A DNA stretch of 38,224 bases, taken from positions 1-38,224 of the forward strand of contig CAJUKA010000036.1 in NCBI GenBank assembly GCA_910586585.1, given 5' to 3'. The position numbers and the translations under genes were made by a program. This document shows positions 1 through 8,598 of this stretch, piece after piece. Under the pieces are notes generated by a model that ran no database searches, had not been told where the DNA came from, and saw nothing but the letters and a program-made list of their open reading frames with translations. Position 1 is the first letter of the stretch. Every line of letters starts with the position of its first letter. The stretch comes from an uncultured Lachnospiraceae bacterium (GTDB taxonomy: Bacteria; Bacillota; Clostridia; Lachnospirales; Lachnospiraceae).

Positions 1-22
1 TTCCCATGCACAATAAATAATT

Positions 23-61
23 ATAGTCCACCACCCAATTTCTAACCGGATGGTGGACTAT
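23..61 (-). terminator. Terminator-like hairpin after the GH32 lipoprotein gene
   Basis: An 11-base arm at 23-33 (ATAGTCCACCA) is perfectly complementary to 51-61, with a 17-base loop. Reading leftward it follows the stop codon at 81 and is followed by an AT-rich stretch. This fits the end of the leftward fructoside transcription unit. The U-tract is imperfect, so efficiency is uncertain. Confidence 0.6.
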
Positions 62-80
62 TCAAAACGGATTCTTCAAA

Positions 81-1574
81 TCAATTTGAATACTGCTCCA
101 ACGCGGAAAACGTCACGCTGTTGTTCTGGGCAAACAGCTTAACCGGCTTTCCGCTCACGCCGTACAGCCTGACTGTCAATACCGCCATGCCGTCAATATA
201 AAACACGCCCACAGAGCCCTCCTGTACGTATGTAAAAGAATAGTCTTTTCCTGGCTCAAGGTGAATCTCTGTCTCCGCAATCGGCGTGGTTCCTTCATTA
301 AATGAGAGCTGAAGGATGTTGTCATCCGGACAGATTGAGATCAGTTTGTATTTGTCAGCCTCGCCATTGTAGTCAAAGCAGAGCCCAAAGGAGCCGCTTC
401 CCGAATATGTAAAGTTTCCTTTGAGCAGGAACCTTTCATAACAGGTGCACACATCGGCGTACTGATACGCATCCCCCGCCCCGACAGACATCTGCGTGTC
501 GCCAGACAGCAGCTTGCGTTTGTTCTGAAACTGCTGCATAACCGCGTCTGCCGGAGCCAGCGCCAGGTCCCCGTTTTCTTTCTGGATGATCTTTTGTACG
601 ACCAAATTTCCCGCCCATGCCGAAACACTCCGTGTGGAAGTAGGAGATTCTGACCTTCTTGCCCAGCCTGCCATATACGCGTTTTCGCCATCCTCCACAT
701 GCTTTGCCGCGTAAAACAGCTTTCCATCCAGGCGCTTTGCCTCGGAATAAGGTCCAAACTGTTCATCAGCGGAGGCGTACCAGAGCGTATCATCCTGCGC
801 GGAGTACGTCAGATACCACTTATCACCTATTTTGAATGTATCACTGCACTCCAGATTCCAGAAATCCCCTACGGTGTTGGTGAAAATAATGCCGTCATAC
901 TGTGTTTCCTGCAGGTCCGCGCTGACCGTATACTTCAAAATCCTTGCCACATTGTCCTTCGACGCTGTTATTGTCAGGGATATCGTGTCTGTATTCGGAT
1001 CATAATAGGCCTGCGGGTCCCTGAAATCGTTTTTTTGCCCCAGGTCGTCAGGGGGCGTGATCTCCCATCCCGGAATCTTGTGAAACGCTGTCAGATCATC
1101 GCCCTCGGCAACCATTATCTTTTCTTTGTATTCCACGTCTGCCGAGTCTGTATGACCGGTATAAAAGAAATAATACTTTCCTCCTGCCTTCACGACAGAC
1201 CCCGTACCGATCCAGGCATCCTGCCCGGTATCAGAAGCTTCGATCACGACCTCGTCCTGTTCCGTATAGGTCACAAAATCCTTTGTAGTCGTAAGATATA
1301 TGGAATGGTTATAGGAGTCGCCGCCTTCTTTCAGATAGTAAATATAATACACCCCGTCCTCGTAATACGGCATTGCATCCCCGACATACGGCTGAATCGG
1401 TCCATCCTTGGCAGGCAGAAAAAATGTGCGGTACTCATACGCCTCCTCCTGACTCCCCGGCGTTGTCAGTTCGGAAAAGTCTTTATCCTTCACACCGGAC
1501 TGCCCGCAGCTGCAGAGCAAAAAACTCATAGACAGGCATAGAATACTATATAATCTTTTGCGTATTCTTTTCAT
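81..1574 (-). CDS. Surface lipoprotein, GH32-like beta-fructosidase
   Basis: Probable extracellular lipid-anchored glycosidase of the GH32/GH43 five-blade propeller type, acting on fructose-containing glycans. With the start at 1574 it has 497 residues. Residues 1-22 form a lipoprotein signal ending in LCSC, so Cys23 would be lipidated. The catalytic triad can be traced: RDP at 185-187 (transition-state Asp) and E242 in LEC (acid/base). The usual WMNDPNG nucleophile motif is replaced by GDAMPYY, with D66 as the likely nucleophile. Residues about 350-497 resemble the beta-sandwich of GH32 enzymes. An in-frame start 15 codons earlier lacks a ribosome site and would spoil the signal peptide. ATG 1574 overlaps the stop of a small upstream frame as ATGA, so translation is probably coupled. 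Family assignment is fairly sure; substrate (levan, inulin or short oligofructose) is inferred from neighbours. Confidence 0.8.
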   Translation of the reverse strand: MKRIRKRLYSILCLSMSFLLCSCGQSGVKDKDFSELTTPGSQEEAYEYRTFFLPAKDGPIQPYVGDAMPYYEDGVYYIYYLKEGGDSYNHSIYLTTTKDFVTYTEQDEVVIEASDTGQDAWIGTGSVVKAGGKYYFFYTGHTDSADVEYKEKIMVAEGDDLTAFHKIPGWEITPPDDLGQKNDFRDPQAYYDPNTDTISLTITASKDNVARILKYTVSADLQETQYDGIIFTNTVGDFWNLECSDTFKIGDKWYLTYSAQDDTLWYASADEQFGPYSEAKRLDGKLFYAAKHVEDGENAYMAGWARRSESPTSTRSVSAWAGNLVVQKIIQKENGDLALAPADAVMQQFQNKRKLLSGDTQMSVGAGDAYQYADVCTCYERFLLKGNFTYSGSGSFGLCFDYNGEADKYKLISICPDDNILQLSFNEGTTPIAETEIHLEPGKDYSFTYVQEGSVGVFYIDGMAVLTVRLYGVSGKPVKLFAQNNSVTFSALEQYSN

Positions 1575-1663
1575 AGATTCATCAACGCCTCCACTTCCTC
1601 CTCCGACGGCATCACACACAGCGCTGTCACGTCAAACTGTTTTTCCATATTTCCAATCTCCAT
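1571..1663 (-). CDS. Small coupled reading frame between the two GH32 genes
   Basis: A 30-codon frame (begins MEIGNMEKQF, ends EEEVEALMNL) starts at ATG 1663. GGAGGG at 1670-1675 lies six bases upstream, and the TGA overlaps the lipoprotein ATG as ATGA. The same frame stays open upstream as far as the stop codon of the cytoplasmic GH32 gene, so it could be read as a roughly 60-codon tail in that gene's own frame. No family is recognised. It may be a real small protein, a translational coupler that sets lipoprotein synthesis, or the relic of a longer gene. The strong ribosome site and four-base overlap are seen directly; function is unknown. Confidence 0.45.
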   Translation of the reverse strand: MEIGNMEKQFDVTALCVMPSEEEVEALMNL

Positions 1664-1756
1664 TCCATACCCTCCATCTGATGTTTGCAGCTCCTTATAT
1701 CGCGCCAGCCGCATCCGCAATGCGGCATGTTTCCTTACGCGGCTGTGCGCATCATA

Positions 1757-3244
1757 TCAATCAGCCAGCTCATACTTGGTAATATTCATCCGTACAGCAC
1801 CGTCCGCCGAGAAGGAAATGCCGTCTGCCTCCTGTTCTGTATAAATGGTCGCTGTCATCACCTGTTCTCCGTCGTTGACAAAAATTTCTGCACTGAAACG
1901 GTCTAAGATTATCCTGAGTTTCAACGCGCCATTCTCACTGTTGACAAGACTTCTGCGCTGGTGTATAATTGCCCTCCTCGAACCGGAAAACTTTCTGTCG
2001 ATCTTTAGAATCGAATTTCTGGTATGAAAGCTGAGTGTTGTATGGTATTTATCATTCTGTGCAAAATTCAATATAAACTCATGGTAGACCTCCTGCCCGT
2101 CCTCCGGCCTGATTGCAAGCTCCATATCCACCCTCCGGCCGCGGATGCCCTCCAGATGAATCTGCTCGGAAACCAGCACATTCTGGTGATCCACCCGGTT
2201 GCGCCGAAGCTGCTCGAGTTCCCGTACCGGAGTCTGGTACAGCCTTCCGTCCCTGACACGCAGCTCCCTCGGAATGCTCATCTGCCCAAACCATGACACA
2301 TTCTGCGAACGGAAATTGCAGGTGTCCCAGTTCTGCATCCAGCCGATCATAATACGGCGCCCGTCCGGCGCAAGCACTGTCTGAGGCGCATAGAAGTCAA
2401 TGCCATAATCCACTGCCTGATCATGCTGTTCCGTGAAGGTATCTGTTCTTTCATCATAATCACCAATCAGGCAGAGCGTCCCGTTTCCGTTATGGTACTC
2501 AAATCCCTCAGGAAGCATATCCTGCGGACTGACAAGCAGTACTGCACTGCCGTCAAGCACAAAGAAATCCGGACATTCCCACATAAGTCCAAAGCGGTTG
2601 TTGTTTTTTGCGAACACCTTCTCATATTTCCATGAAAAACAATCAGGGCTGGAAAACAAAAGAATTTGTCCGCTTCCGTCCGCAGGTCTGTTTCCGACGA
2701 TACAGCGGTAGGTTCCATCTTCCTTCTGCCATATTTTAGGATCGCGAAAATCCTGCCTGCTAAAGCCTTCGGGCAAATCTTTTGCATCAATTACGGGATT
2801 GTTCTCGCTTTTCTCATAATCCACGCCGTCACCCACTGCGATGCACTGGTTCTGCCAGTCAACAACCGCACCGTTTTTGTGACGCTCCTGCACCACACCG
2901 GTATACATCAACAGCTGCCTGCCGTCAGGCAGTGTCATTGCATTTCCTGAAAAGCATCCGTCCCTGTCATACGACTCGTCCGGTGCAAGCGCCGCCGGCA
3001 GGTACTCCCAGTGCAGCAGGTCATCGCTCACCGCATGCCCCCAGTGCATGGAATTCCAGTGGGAATCATAGGGATAATATTGATAAAACATATGGTACTT
3101 TCCTTTGTAATAAGAAAATCCATTTGGATCGTTCATCCAGCCGGTACGCACAGACAAATGAAACTCTGGTCTGTGGTCGGCAGGTATCATTTTTTCTGAA
3201 GCTTCTTCATATTTGCGCGCTTCCCGTAATGTCTGACTGTTCAT
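1757..3244 (-). CDS. Cytoplasmic GH32 beta-fructofuranosidase (sucrose/sucrose-6-phosphate hydrolase type)
   Basis: Hydrolyses terminal beta-fructosyl bonds of imported sucrose or fructo-oligosaccharides. Counting from a TTG two codons upstream, the family motifs are intact: WMNDPNG at 38-44 (nucleophile D41), FRDP at 168-171, and WECPD at 224-228 (acid/base E225). The C-terminal 150 residues form the expected beta-sandwich. About 495 residues is normal for the ScrB/SacA branch, and no signal peptide is present, so it acts inside the cell. ATG 3244 is preferred over the TTG at 3250 because AGGTGA sits six bases before it. It lies downstream of the binding-protein gene with a strong terminator between, so it is expressed by read-through or its own promoter. 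No PTS gene is nearby, so unphosphorylated substrates from the ABC transporter are more likely than sucrose-6-phosphate. Confidence 0.92.
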   Translation of the reverse strand: MNSQTLREARKYEEASEKMIPADHRPEFHLSVRTGWMNDPNGFSYYKGKYHMFYQYYPYDSHWNSMHWGHAVSDDLLHWEYLPAALAPDESYDRDGCFSGNAMTLPDGRQLLMYTGVVQERHKNGAVVDWQNQCIAVGDGVDYEKSENNPVIDAKDLPEGFSRQDFRDPKIWQKEDGTYRCIVGNRPADGSGQILLFSSPDCFSWKYEKVFAKNNNRFGLMWECPDFFVLDGSAVLLVSPQDMLPEGFEYHNGNGTLCLIGDYDERTDTFTEQHDQAVDYGIDFYAPQTVLAPDGRRIMIGWMQNWDTCNFRSQNVSWFGQMSIPRELRVRDGRLYQTPVRELEQLRRNRVDHQNVLVSEQIHLEGIRGRRVDMELAIRPEDGQEVYHEFILNFAQNDKYHTTLSFHTRNSILKIDRKFSGSRRAIIHQRRSLVNSENGALKLRIILDRFSAEIFVNDGEQVMTATIYTEQEADGISFSADGAVRMNITKYELAD

Positions 3245-3301
3245 AGCCAATCACCTGTTTAGAAATTATTCCTTACCTTTCATATTCATATTTTATTTTC
3301 T

Positions 3302-3332
3302 AAAAAGAGCTGGCTGTTCAGCCAGCTCTTTT
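3302..3332 (-). terminator. Intrinsic terminator after the binding-protein gene
   Basis: A near-perfect inverted repeat has arms AAAAGAGCTGGCTG at about 3303-3316 and its complement at 3319-3332, with a two-base loop and flanking A and T runs. It lies 22 bases past the binding-protein stop and separates that gene from GH32. A partial terminator here would give much binding protein and less hydrolase. Confidence 0.85.
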
Positions 3333-3354
3333 CATCCTCAGCGCTTATTCAGTG

Positions 3355-5028
3355 TTATTCATAGTAAGCGTCAAGATACTTCTGGAAGATTGCAAGCATA
3401 TCCTCGAGGCCGTATGCATCAAGGCTCTTGATATACTCGTCCCAGTCTGCATCCGTAAAGCCGTTCATGATCCAGTCAGACCGCTTTGCGTTGATTGTCT
3501 TTGTAATGTCCGTCTGCAGATTGGAAAGCTCCTCTGTATCCTCCTGGCTCATAAACACATTCGGATAGACATATTTGGTGTTCATGTCCGGCGTGTAGTA
3601 ATCCTTGATCCAGTCCAGTCTGTACTGCGCGTCGTCCGGACATGTGACATACACGCCGTAGTACTCATCCAGGATTGCCAGCGGCCCGTTTACACTCTCA
3701 GCCTCCCTTACTTCTACAGGAGAAGCGTCCCCAAGCGGCGCATGCTGCAGCATATCGTCTCCGTTTTCATTCTTTCCAAGCACGAAGATATCAAAGTCAT
3801 CGTCTTCGCCATACGTACCCCAGTTATTCTGTGGGGACTGGAACGGGTCGTACATCTGGTCGAGCCATGCGCACACAAGCGCAGGATTCTTTGCGACAGC
3901 CGTCACAACACAGCGTCCGCGGTCATATCCGCTGGTAAAGGAACCGTTCTCAGGCGTAATGTTTCTGACATCGGCAGTCAGTGCTGGAAGCGGCACCCAG
4001 CCGTTAAAATCATCAATAATATTGGCATTATCCCAGCTAAAGCACACGCCGTAACGCCCTGATTTACCCTTTGACACGTAGGTAGACCACTCCTGCGTAA
4101 ATGCTTCCGGATCAATTAATCCTTCTTCATAGAGCTTGTGCAGCCATGCGATTCCATCCTTAAAACCTTCCTGTGTCGCTGTACAGATTACCTTCTTGTC
4201 CTCTGTAACCGCAATATGCCTACCCTGGTCGCAGTCCCCATAGCCTTCGCCAAATCCGTTAATTAAAATAGCGGGATCCTGGTTTCCGTCATTTACAATG
4301 CATGACATCGGAATAATGCTTCCGTCAATATTGAATTCTTTCTGCAGTTCAGAGGCGTGGTCGCGGAACGCAATCAAAACCTGCTCAAACTCGTCAACAG
4401 TTGTCGGAATATCCAGTCCAAGAAAATCAAGCCATTTTTTATTGATAAAGCTCATATCGCCCACTGTCTGGATTGCCGTTTTCTCAGAGCCAAGCTGTTC
4501 TATCCATGGAAGCGCCCATATATGGCCGTTCGTATCCGTACTCATTTTCCTGTATTCAGGGTACTTGTCGAATACAGCTTTCAGGTTTGGCATGTAAGCG
4601 TCAATATAATCCTCCAACGGAATAATGACGCCCTGGTCAGCGTACCGCAGCAGATCATTATCGCCAAAACCTGCTGAGAAAATGAAATCTGTCAATGTGT
4701 TCGTATCCGCCATTGCCAGCGTGATTTTTTCACCCCACTGATCCCCCTGAATCGCCTTCCACTCAATCTCCACATTGGTTTTTTCCTGCAGCCGCTTAAA
4801 GATGGTGCGGTTGTTTGGATCCGACTCCGTATTTGCCGGATACTGGGTCATTCCGGTCAGGGTCGCTTTCTCAGCCAGCGGGAATGACAGGTCCGCCACA
4901 TCCACTTCCTGCATTTCCCCGCTACCCACTGTATTATCAGACTTGTTTCCGCCGCATGCTGCCAGGGAAGCGAGCATACTTGCCGCCAGTGCAAGAACTA
5001 TTATTCGTTTTGCCAACTTATTTTTCAT
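3355..5028 (-). CDS. Extracellular sugar-binding lipoprotein of an ABC importer
   Basis: Substrate receptor of a carbohydrate ABC importer, anchored to the outer face of the membrane. The 557-residue protein has a basic N-terminus, a hydrophobic core and the lipobox LAAC, giving lipidated Cys25, followed by a polar Gly/Asn/Ser linker. The length of about 550 residues and the pairing with two LplB/YtcP-like permeases match the LplA/YtcQ branch of family 1 binding proteins rather than the shorter MalE type. AGGAG lies eight bases before ATG 5028. The gene follows both permeases with an unusually structured 175-base spacer and ends in a strong terminator. Fructo-oligosaccharide is inferred as ligand from the GH32 neighbours; the sequence itself does not fix it. 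Confidence 0.88.
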   Translation of the reverse strand: MKNKLAKRIIVLALAASMLASLAACGGNKSDNTVGSGEMQEVDVADLSFPLAEKATLTGMTQYPANTESDPNNRTIFKRLQEKTNVEIEWKAIQGDQWGEKITLAMADTNTLTDFIFSAGFGDNDLLRYADQGVIIPLEDYIDAYMPNLKAVFDKYPEYRKMSTDTNGHIWALPWIEQLGSEKTAIQTVGDMSFINKKWLDFLGLDIPTTVDEFEQVLIAFRDHASELQKEFNIDGSIIPMSCIVNDGNQDPAILINGFGEGYGDCDQGRHIAVTEDKKVICTATQEGFKDGIAWLHKLYEEGLIDPEAFTQEWSTYVSKGKSGRYGVCFSWDNANIIDDFNGWVPLPALTADVRNITPENGSFTSGYDRGRCVVTAVAKNPALVCAWLDQMYDPFQSPQNNWGTYGEDDDFDIFVLGKNENGDDMLQHAPLGDASPVEVREAESVNGPLAILDEYYGVYVTCPDDAQYRLDWIKDYYTPDMNTKYVYPNVFMSQEDTEELSNLQTDITKTINAKRSDWIMNGFTDADWDEYIKSLDAYGLEDMLAIFQKYLDAYYE

Positions 5029-5114
5029 AACTGCTCTCCTTTTCTTTTATCAATTCTATCTATAATTTTACACCAATTCCCATGCCGCGGCTCCACCGCG
5101 ACTCGAATCCAGAT

Positions 5115-5204
5115 GAAGAATGCCGCTTTTTGGCATTCTTCGGTGTGAAGTTTTAGATTTTCTTAGGCAGCGTCTTTCAGATGCCTTAGAAAATCTCTTC
5201 ACAC
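5115..5204 (-). repeat. Two stacked hairpins, palindromic intergenic element (copy A)
   Basis: Hairpin one pairs 5115-5124 (GAAGAATGCC) with 5132-5141. Hairpin two is much longer: 5143-5150 (GTGTGAAG) pairs with 5197-5204, and 5155-5169 pairs with 5182-5196 with one mismatch. It begins at the permease stop codon and has no U-run, so it looks more like an mRNA-stabilising or processing structure than a terminator. Parts of it recur at 16214-16257. Confidence 0.7.
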
Positions 5205-6103
5205 TAACCTTTTACAGAACCTGCCATAATTCCGCTGTCAAAATACTTCTGGAAGAACGGGTACATGACAAGCAGCGGGAGGCTCGAAATGATAATAGTT
5301 GCATATTTGAGCAGCTCACTGAGCTGTGCGCGCTCCGCGGTACTCTGCATGTCCGAAATCATTCCCTCGTCAGGTTTGCTCTGAATCAGGATTGCGCGGA
5401 GTACGAGCTGCAGGGGCTGTTTGGATGACTCATCCAGGTAAATCATCGCATCAAAATAGCTGTTCCACATGCCTACAAACTGCCACAGGGACAGCGTCGC
5501 AATGATCGGCGTACATACCGGGAGCAGAATCCTGAAGAAAAAGGTCAGCTCATTTGCGCCGTCTACATCAGCGGCTTCCCTGAGTTCTCCCGGAATCCCT
5601 TGATAATAAGTCCTTGCGATAATCATGTTCCAGACGCTGAACGCTCCCGGAAGGATGATCGCCCACATGCTGTTTTTCAGCCCCATATCGCTGATCAACA
5701 GGTAAGTCGGTATCAGACCGCCGCCAAAGAACATGGTAATCACAAAGATGACGTTAAAGAACTTCTTTCCCCTGAAATCCGGCCTTGACATGGGATAAGC
5801 CGCCAGCATGGTAACCAGTACCGAGACAAAAGTAAATACCACGGAATAGATAACTGCATTTTTAAAACCAATCCATATCTGGTCATTGGTCATAACACGC
5901 TCATAGGCAGTCAGCGTCCATTTGCTGAAATCAAAGGTAATTCCATTGTTCTGCAAGGTAACAGGGTCAATAAAGGATGCAACGATAATATAAATCATGG
6001 GAACAATGATTGCAACGACAAACAATCCAAGCAGTATATAGCCTACTGTCAGCAATGCCTTATCCTGCAAAGAATATCTGGCAAATTTACTTTTCTTTTT
6101 CAT
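5204..6103 (-). CDS. Carbohydrate ABC transporter permease (LplC/YtcP-like, MalG type)
   Basis: Second membrane subunit of the sugar importer, 299 residues with about six membrane helices. The cytoplasmic EAA loop reads EAADVDGANELTFFFRILLP, the ATPase docking site. ATG 6103 is chosen over an in-frame start ten codons earlier because AGGAGGG is placed ideally before it. That ribosome site overlaps the TAG of the preceding permease, so translation of the two is probably coupled. No ATP-binding gene lies in the operon; LplABC/YtcQP-type systems commonly share one MsmX-like ATPase encoded elsewhere. Confidence 0.9.
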   Translation of the reverse strand: MKKKSKFARYSLQDKALLTVGYILLGLFVVAIIVPMIYIIVASFIDPVTLQNNGITFDFSKWTLTAYERVMTNDQIWIGFKNAVIYSVVFTFVSVLVTMLAAYPMSRPDFRGKKFFNVIFVITMFFGGGLIPTYLLISDMGLKNSMWAIILPGAFSVWNMIIARTYYQGIPGELREAADVDGANELTFFFRILLPVCTPIIATLSLWQFVGMWNSYFDAMIYLDESSKQPLQLVLRAILIQSKPDEGMISDMQSTAERAQLSELLKYATIIISSLPLLVMYPFFQKYFDSGIMAGSVKG

Positions 6104-6113
6104 GCTGTCCCTC

Positions 6114-7052
6114 CTATATTCCTTGACCGTCATTCATTTTTGCAACAATCTTGTTCACGGCAACCAGCAGGATGACATTGATGACTGTGTTAAATAATCC
6201 CACCGCGGTCGAAAAGCTGTAATCACCGCTGATAAGACCTTTCTTATACACATAGGTTGCAATGATTTCTGATGATGCAAGGTTCAAATCGGTCTGTAGT
6301 GCATAAGCCTTCTCAAAGCCGACGCTCATAATATTCCCGGCCTGCATGATAAATTGGATAACTACCGTGCTCTTGATGGCAGGCCACTCCACCGCCTTGA
6401 TCTGCTGGAAGATGTTTGCCCCGTCAATCACTGCGGCTTCTTTTAATTCCGTGCTTGCGTTTGACAGCGCCGCTGTATAAATGATAGACCCCCAGCCTGC
6501 GCCCTGCCAGATCCCGCTGGCGATATAGATTGTGCGCCATGCCTCCGGCATGGTCATAAAGTTAATCTGTGTGCCAAGCAGTATGTTTACAGGACCTGTG
6601 ACAGATAAGAAAATCCTGACGATACCGCAAAGTACAATGACGGAAATAAAGTTCGGCATGTACAGCGCCAGCTGGATTTTCTTTTTGACGCCTGTGCGCT
6701 CAATCCTGTTCAGCAGAAATGCCAGAAGAATTGGAACCGGAAATCCCCAAAGCATACCGAATACACTCAGCTTAATGGTATTTCCCAGATAGCTCAGGAA
6801 ATCGGGCGATGACAGGAAACGCTGAAAGTGCTTGAACCCTACCCACTCGCTTCCCAGTATGCCCTTGATTGGATTATACTTCTCAAAGGCAATCAGGATA
6901 CCGCCCATTGGTATGTACCGAAAGATAATTGTCAATGCCAACGCTGGGAGCAGAAAGAATACATACAGCTGCCAGTGTTGGACAACATAGACAAGCGAGT
7001 TATGCAGTCCTGCATCTTTCTGGTTCGCAGTGACAGTTTTTGTTTTGCCCAT
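6114..7052 (-). CDS. Carbohydrate ABC transporter permease (LplB-like, MalF type)
   Basis: First gene of the leftward transporter unit and first membrane subunit of the importer, 312 residues. A long cytoplasmic N-terminus precedes about six membrane helices. The EAA loop reads EAAVIDGANIFQQIKAVEWP. Length and the opening segment (YVFFLLPALALTIIFRYIPMGG) match the LplB family. AAGGAG lies shortly upstream of ATG 7052. It is divergent from a LacI gene across a 438-base spacer holding a candidate promoter and operator, so it is probably the controlled first gene. Confidence 0.9.
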   Translation of the reverse strand: MGKTKTVTANQKDAGLHNSLVYVVQHWQLYVFFLLPALALTIIFRYIPMGGILIAFEKYNPIKGILGSEWVGFKHFQRFLSSPDFLSYLGNTIKLSVFGMLWGFPVPILLAFLLNRIERTGVKKKIQLALYMPNFISVIVLCGIVRIFLSVTGPVNILLGTQINFMTMPEAWRTIYIASGIWQGAGWGSIIYTAALSNASTELKEAAVIDGANIFQQIKAVEWPAIKSTVVIQFIMQAGNIMSVGFEKAYALQTDLNLASSEIIATYVYKKGLISGDYSFSTAVGLFNTVINVILLVAVNKIVAKMNDGQGI

Positions 7053-7126
7053 TGTTTTGCTCCTTTCTTGATTATGCTTCTTGTTAATAAGTTACATTTA
7101 TTTTCTTTCGTTTGTACATTTGTAAA

Positions 7127-7136
7127 AATCGCGATT
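7127..7136. promoter_or_regulatory. Candidate LacI-family operator
   Basis: AATCGCGATT is a perfect ten-base palindrome with the central CG typical of LacI-family operators, in an otherwise very AT-rich spacer. It sits just downstream of the predicted start of the leftward transporter transcript, where a bound repressor would block it. Binding by the adjacent LacI protein is inferred. Confidence 0.4.
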
Positions 7137-7151
7137 CAACTCTGTAAATAT

Positions 7152-7180
7152 AAATTACCATATTTTTTACATTTGGTCAA
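7152..7180 (-). promoter_or_regulatory. Candidate promoter of the sugar transporter operon
   Basis: On the minus strand TTGACC (7180-7175) is followed after 17 bases by TAATTT (7157-7152). Transcription would start near 7145 and read into the permease genes. The -10 is imperfect, as expected for a regulated promoter. Confidence 0.4.
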
Positions 7181-7301
7181 TAGTTTTTTTATAAATCTGC
7201 CTAAAAAATTTTTATTATTTTTACATTTACTGTTTTATTTCACCATTGTAATCGTTATTATTCATAAAATTTAGGAAATTATTATTTTAAACATTTTGCA
7301 T

Positions 7302-7330
7302 TTGACACATTTTTGTTTTTACATTATAAT
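7302..7330 (+). promoter_or_regulatory. Consensus sigma-A promoter of the first LacI gene
   Basis: TTGACA at 7302-7307 and TATAAT at 7325-7330 are separated by exactly 17 bases. The predicted leader of about 150 bases includes an imperfect inverted repeat: TCATTGCATA near 7371-7380 against TATGCATTGA near 7401-7410. The same promoter with the same spacing precedes the paralogous LacI gene at 14,195. Confidence 0.75.
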
Positions 7331-7490
7331 AACATTAAACGCACCAGGAAAACAAAATATTCACTCTCCATCATTGCATACCTGGAACCGAATCGATACA
7401 TATGCATTGAAAAAGTGGAGTATTCGTACTGAAAACCATTGCAAAAAAACGTTATATTACATTATATTATAAGAAAGGATGTGATCTTTC

Positions 7491-8561
7491 ATGGCAGACC
7501 GCGTTACGATTCAGGATATTGCGGATGAACTGGGCGTCTCCCGCAATACGGTATCCAAAGCAATCAACAATACAGGAATTCTTGCCGACGCCACAAGGGA
7601 GCGTGTTTTGAAAAAGGCGATCGAAATGGGCTATAAACAGATTTCCTATGACAATATCTATGGCTCCGGCAGAACCGGAACCAGTCTCCCGTCCGAGACG
7701 AACAAAAGGGAAATTTCCCTGTTTACATCCAATTCCATTGGAAGTTCCCATTTTGCCTCCACCATGTTGGACAAATTCCAGCGGGAGCTCTCCGGAATGG
7801 GACACAGCTTCACCATGCACCGGCTCCGGGAACACGAAATCGAAAGCCTGTCCCTTCCCAGTTTTTATAATGAAAAAAGGACTGCCGGAATCATCTGTGT
7901 CGAAATGTTCAACAAAGACTACTGTCACATGCTCTGCGGACTTGACGTTCCCACGCTCTTTGTAGATTCGCCTGTGGCAGACTTCGACAGGCCGTTAAAG
8001 TCAGACTGCCTCTATATGGATAACCAGACGGACATCGGCTGCTTCGTACACGAGATGATCCGCAGGGGCAAGAAGCGCATCGGGTTTATCGGCGATATTT
8101 CGCACTGCCAGTCCTTCTATGAGCGTTTCCTGGGCTATCGGAATGCCATGTATCTCTCCGGGCTCTCCTGCCCCAGTGACTACTGCATCACCGAAAACAG
8201 GAGAAACACCAGAATCCCAGGGTATGAACCATACCGTGAATACATAAAGGAAGAAATCCAAAAACGGCGGGAACTGCCAGACGTGTTTATCTGCGCAAAC
8301 GACTTTGTCGCACTGGATACCATGCAGGTGTTTAAAGAGTTAGGTATCCGTGTCCCCGAGGATGTCTGGCTGTGCGGTTTTGATGATTCCCCGGAATCAA
8401 GAGTCACTTCGCCCACGCTGACTACGATTCATATCCACAGCCAGATCATGGGGCTTTCCGCGGTACACCTGCTCATGTCAAGAATCAAGGAGCCCACCCT
8501 AAACTTTCGCAGGATTTATACGGAGACCAGCCTGATTTACAGGGAGTCTACCGAAGATTAA
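7491..8561 (+). CDS. LacI-family transcriptional regulator (paralogue 1)
   Basis: Sugar-responsive DNA-binding regulator, 356 residues. Residues about 5-28 hold the LacI helix-turn-helix (VTIQDIADELGVSRNTVSKAINN). The usual hinge motif of the family is not evident, and the linker after residue 45 is Gly/Thr-rich. The remainder is a periplasmic-binding-protein-like effector domain ending in a Thr/His-rich segment (SPTLTTIHIHSQ) typical of the family. AAAGGATGTGA precedes ATG 7491. It is divergent from the sugar transporter, so it most likely controls that operon and perhaps itself. The genes to its right follow with no obvious terminator. A copy of equal length and very similar sequence lies at 14,195-15,265. 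Confidence 0.9.
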   Translation: MADRVTIQDIADELGVSRNTVSKAINNTGILADATRERVLKKAIEMGYKQISYDNIYGSGRTGTSLPSETNKREISLFTSNSIGSSHFASTMLDKFQRELSGMGHSFTMHRLREHEIESLSLPSFYNEKRTAGIICVEMFNKDYCHMLCGLDVPTLFVDSPVADFDRPLKSDCLYMDNQTDIGCFVHEMIRRGKKRIGFIGDISHCQSFYERFLGYRNAMYLSGLSCPSDYCITENRRNTRIPGYEPYREYIKEEIQKRRELPDVFICANDFVALDTMQVFKELGIRVPEDVWLCGFDDSPESRVTSPTLTTIHIHSQIMGLSAVHLLMSRIKEPTLNFRRIYTETSLIYRESTED

Positions 8562-8598
8562 AAAGGATTCATATATGTAATAGAAGGGAGAAGTTTTT

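Noticed and set aside
699..1541. 280-codon plus-strand frame opposite the GH32 lipoprotein
   Set aside because: It is antisense to a gene with clear family motifs, has no ribosome site and no recognisable protein features.
3352..4062. 236-codon plus-strand frame opposite the sugar-binding protein
   Set aside because: Antisense shadow of a well-supported gene; Cys/Arg/Val-rich composition typical of a reversed frame.
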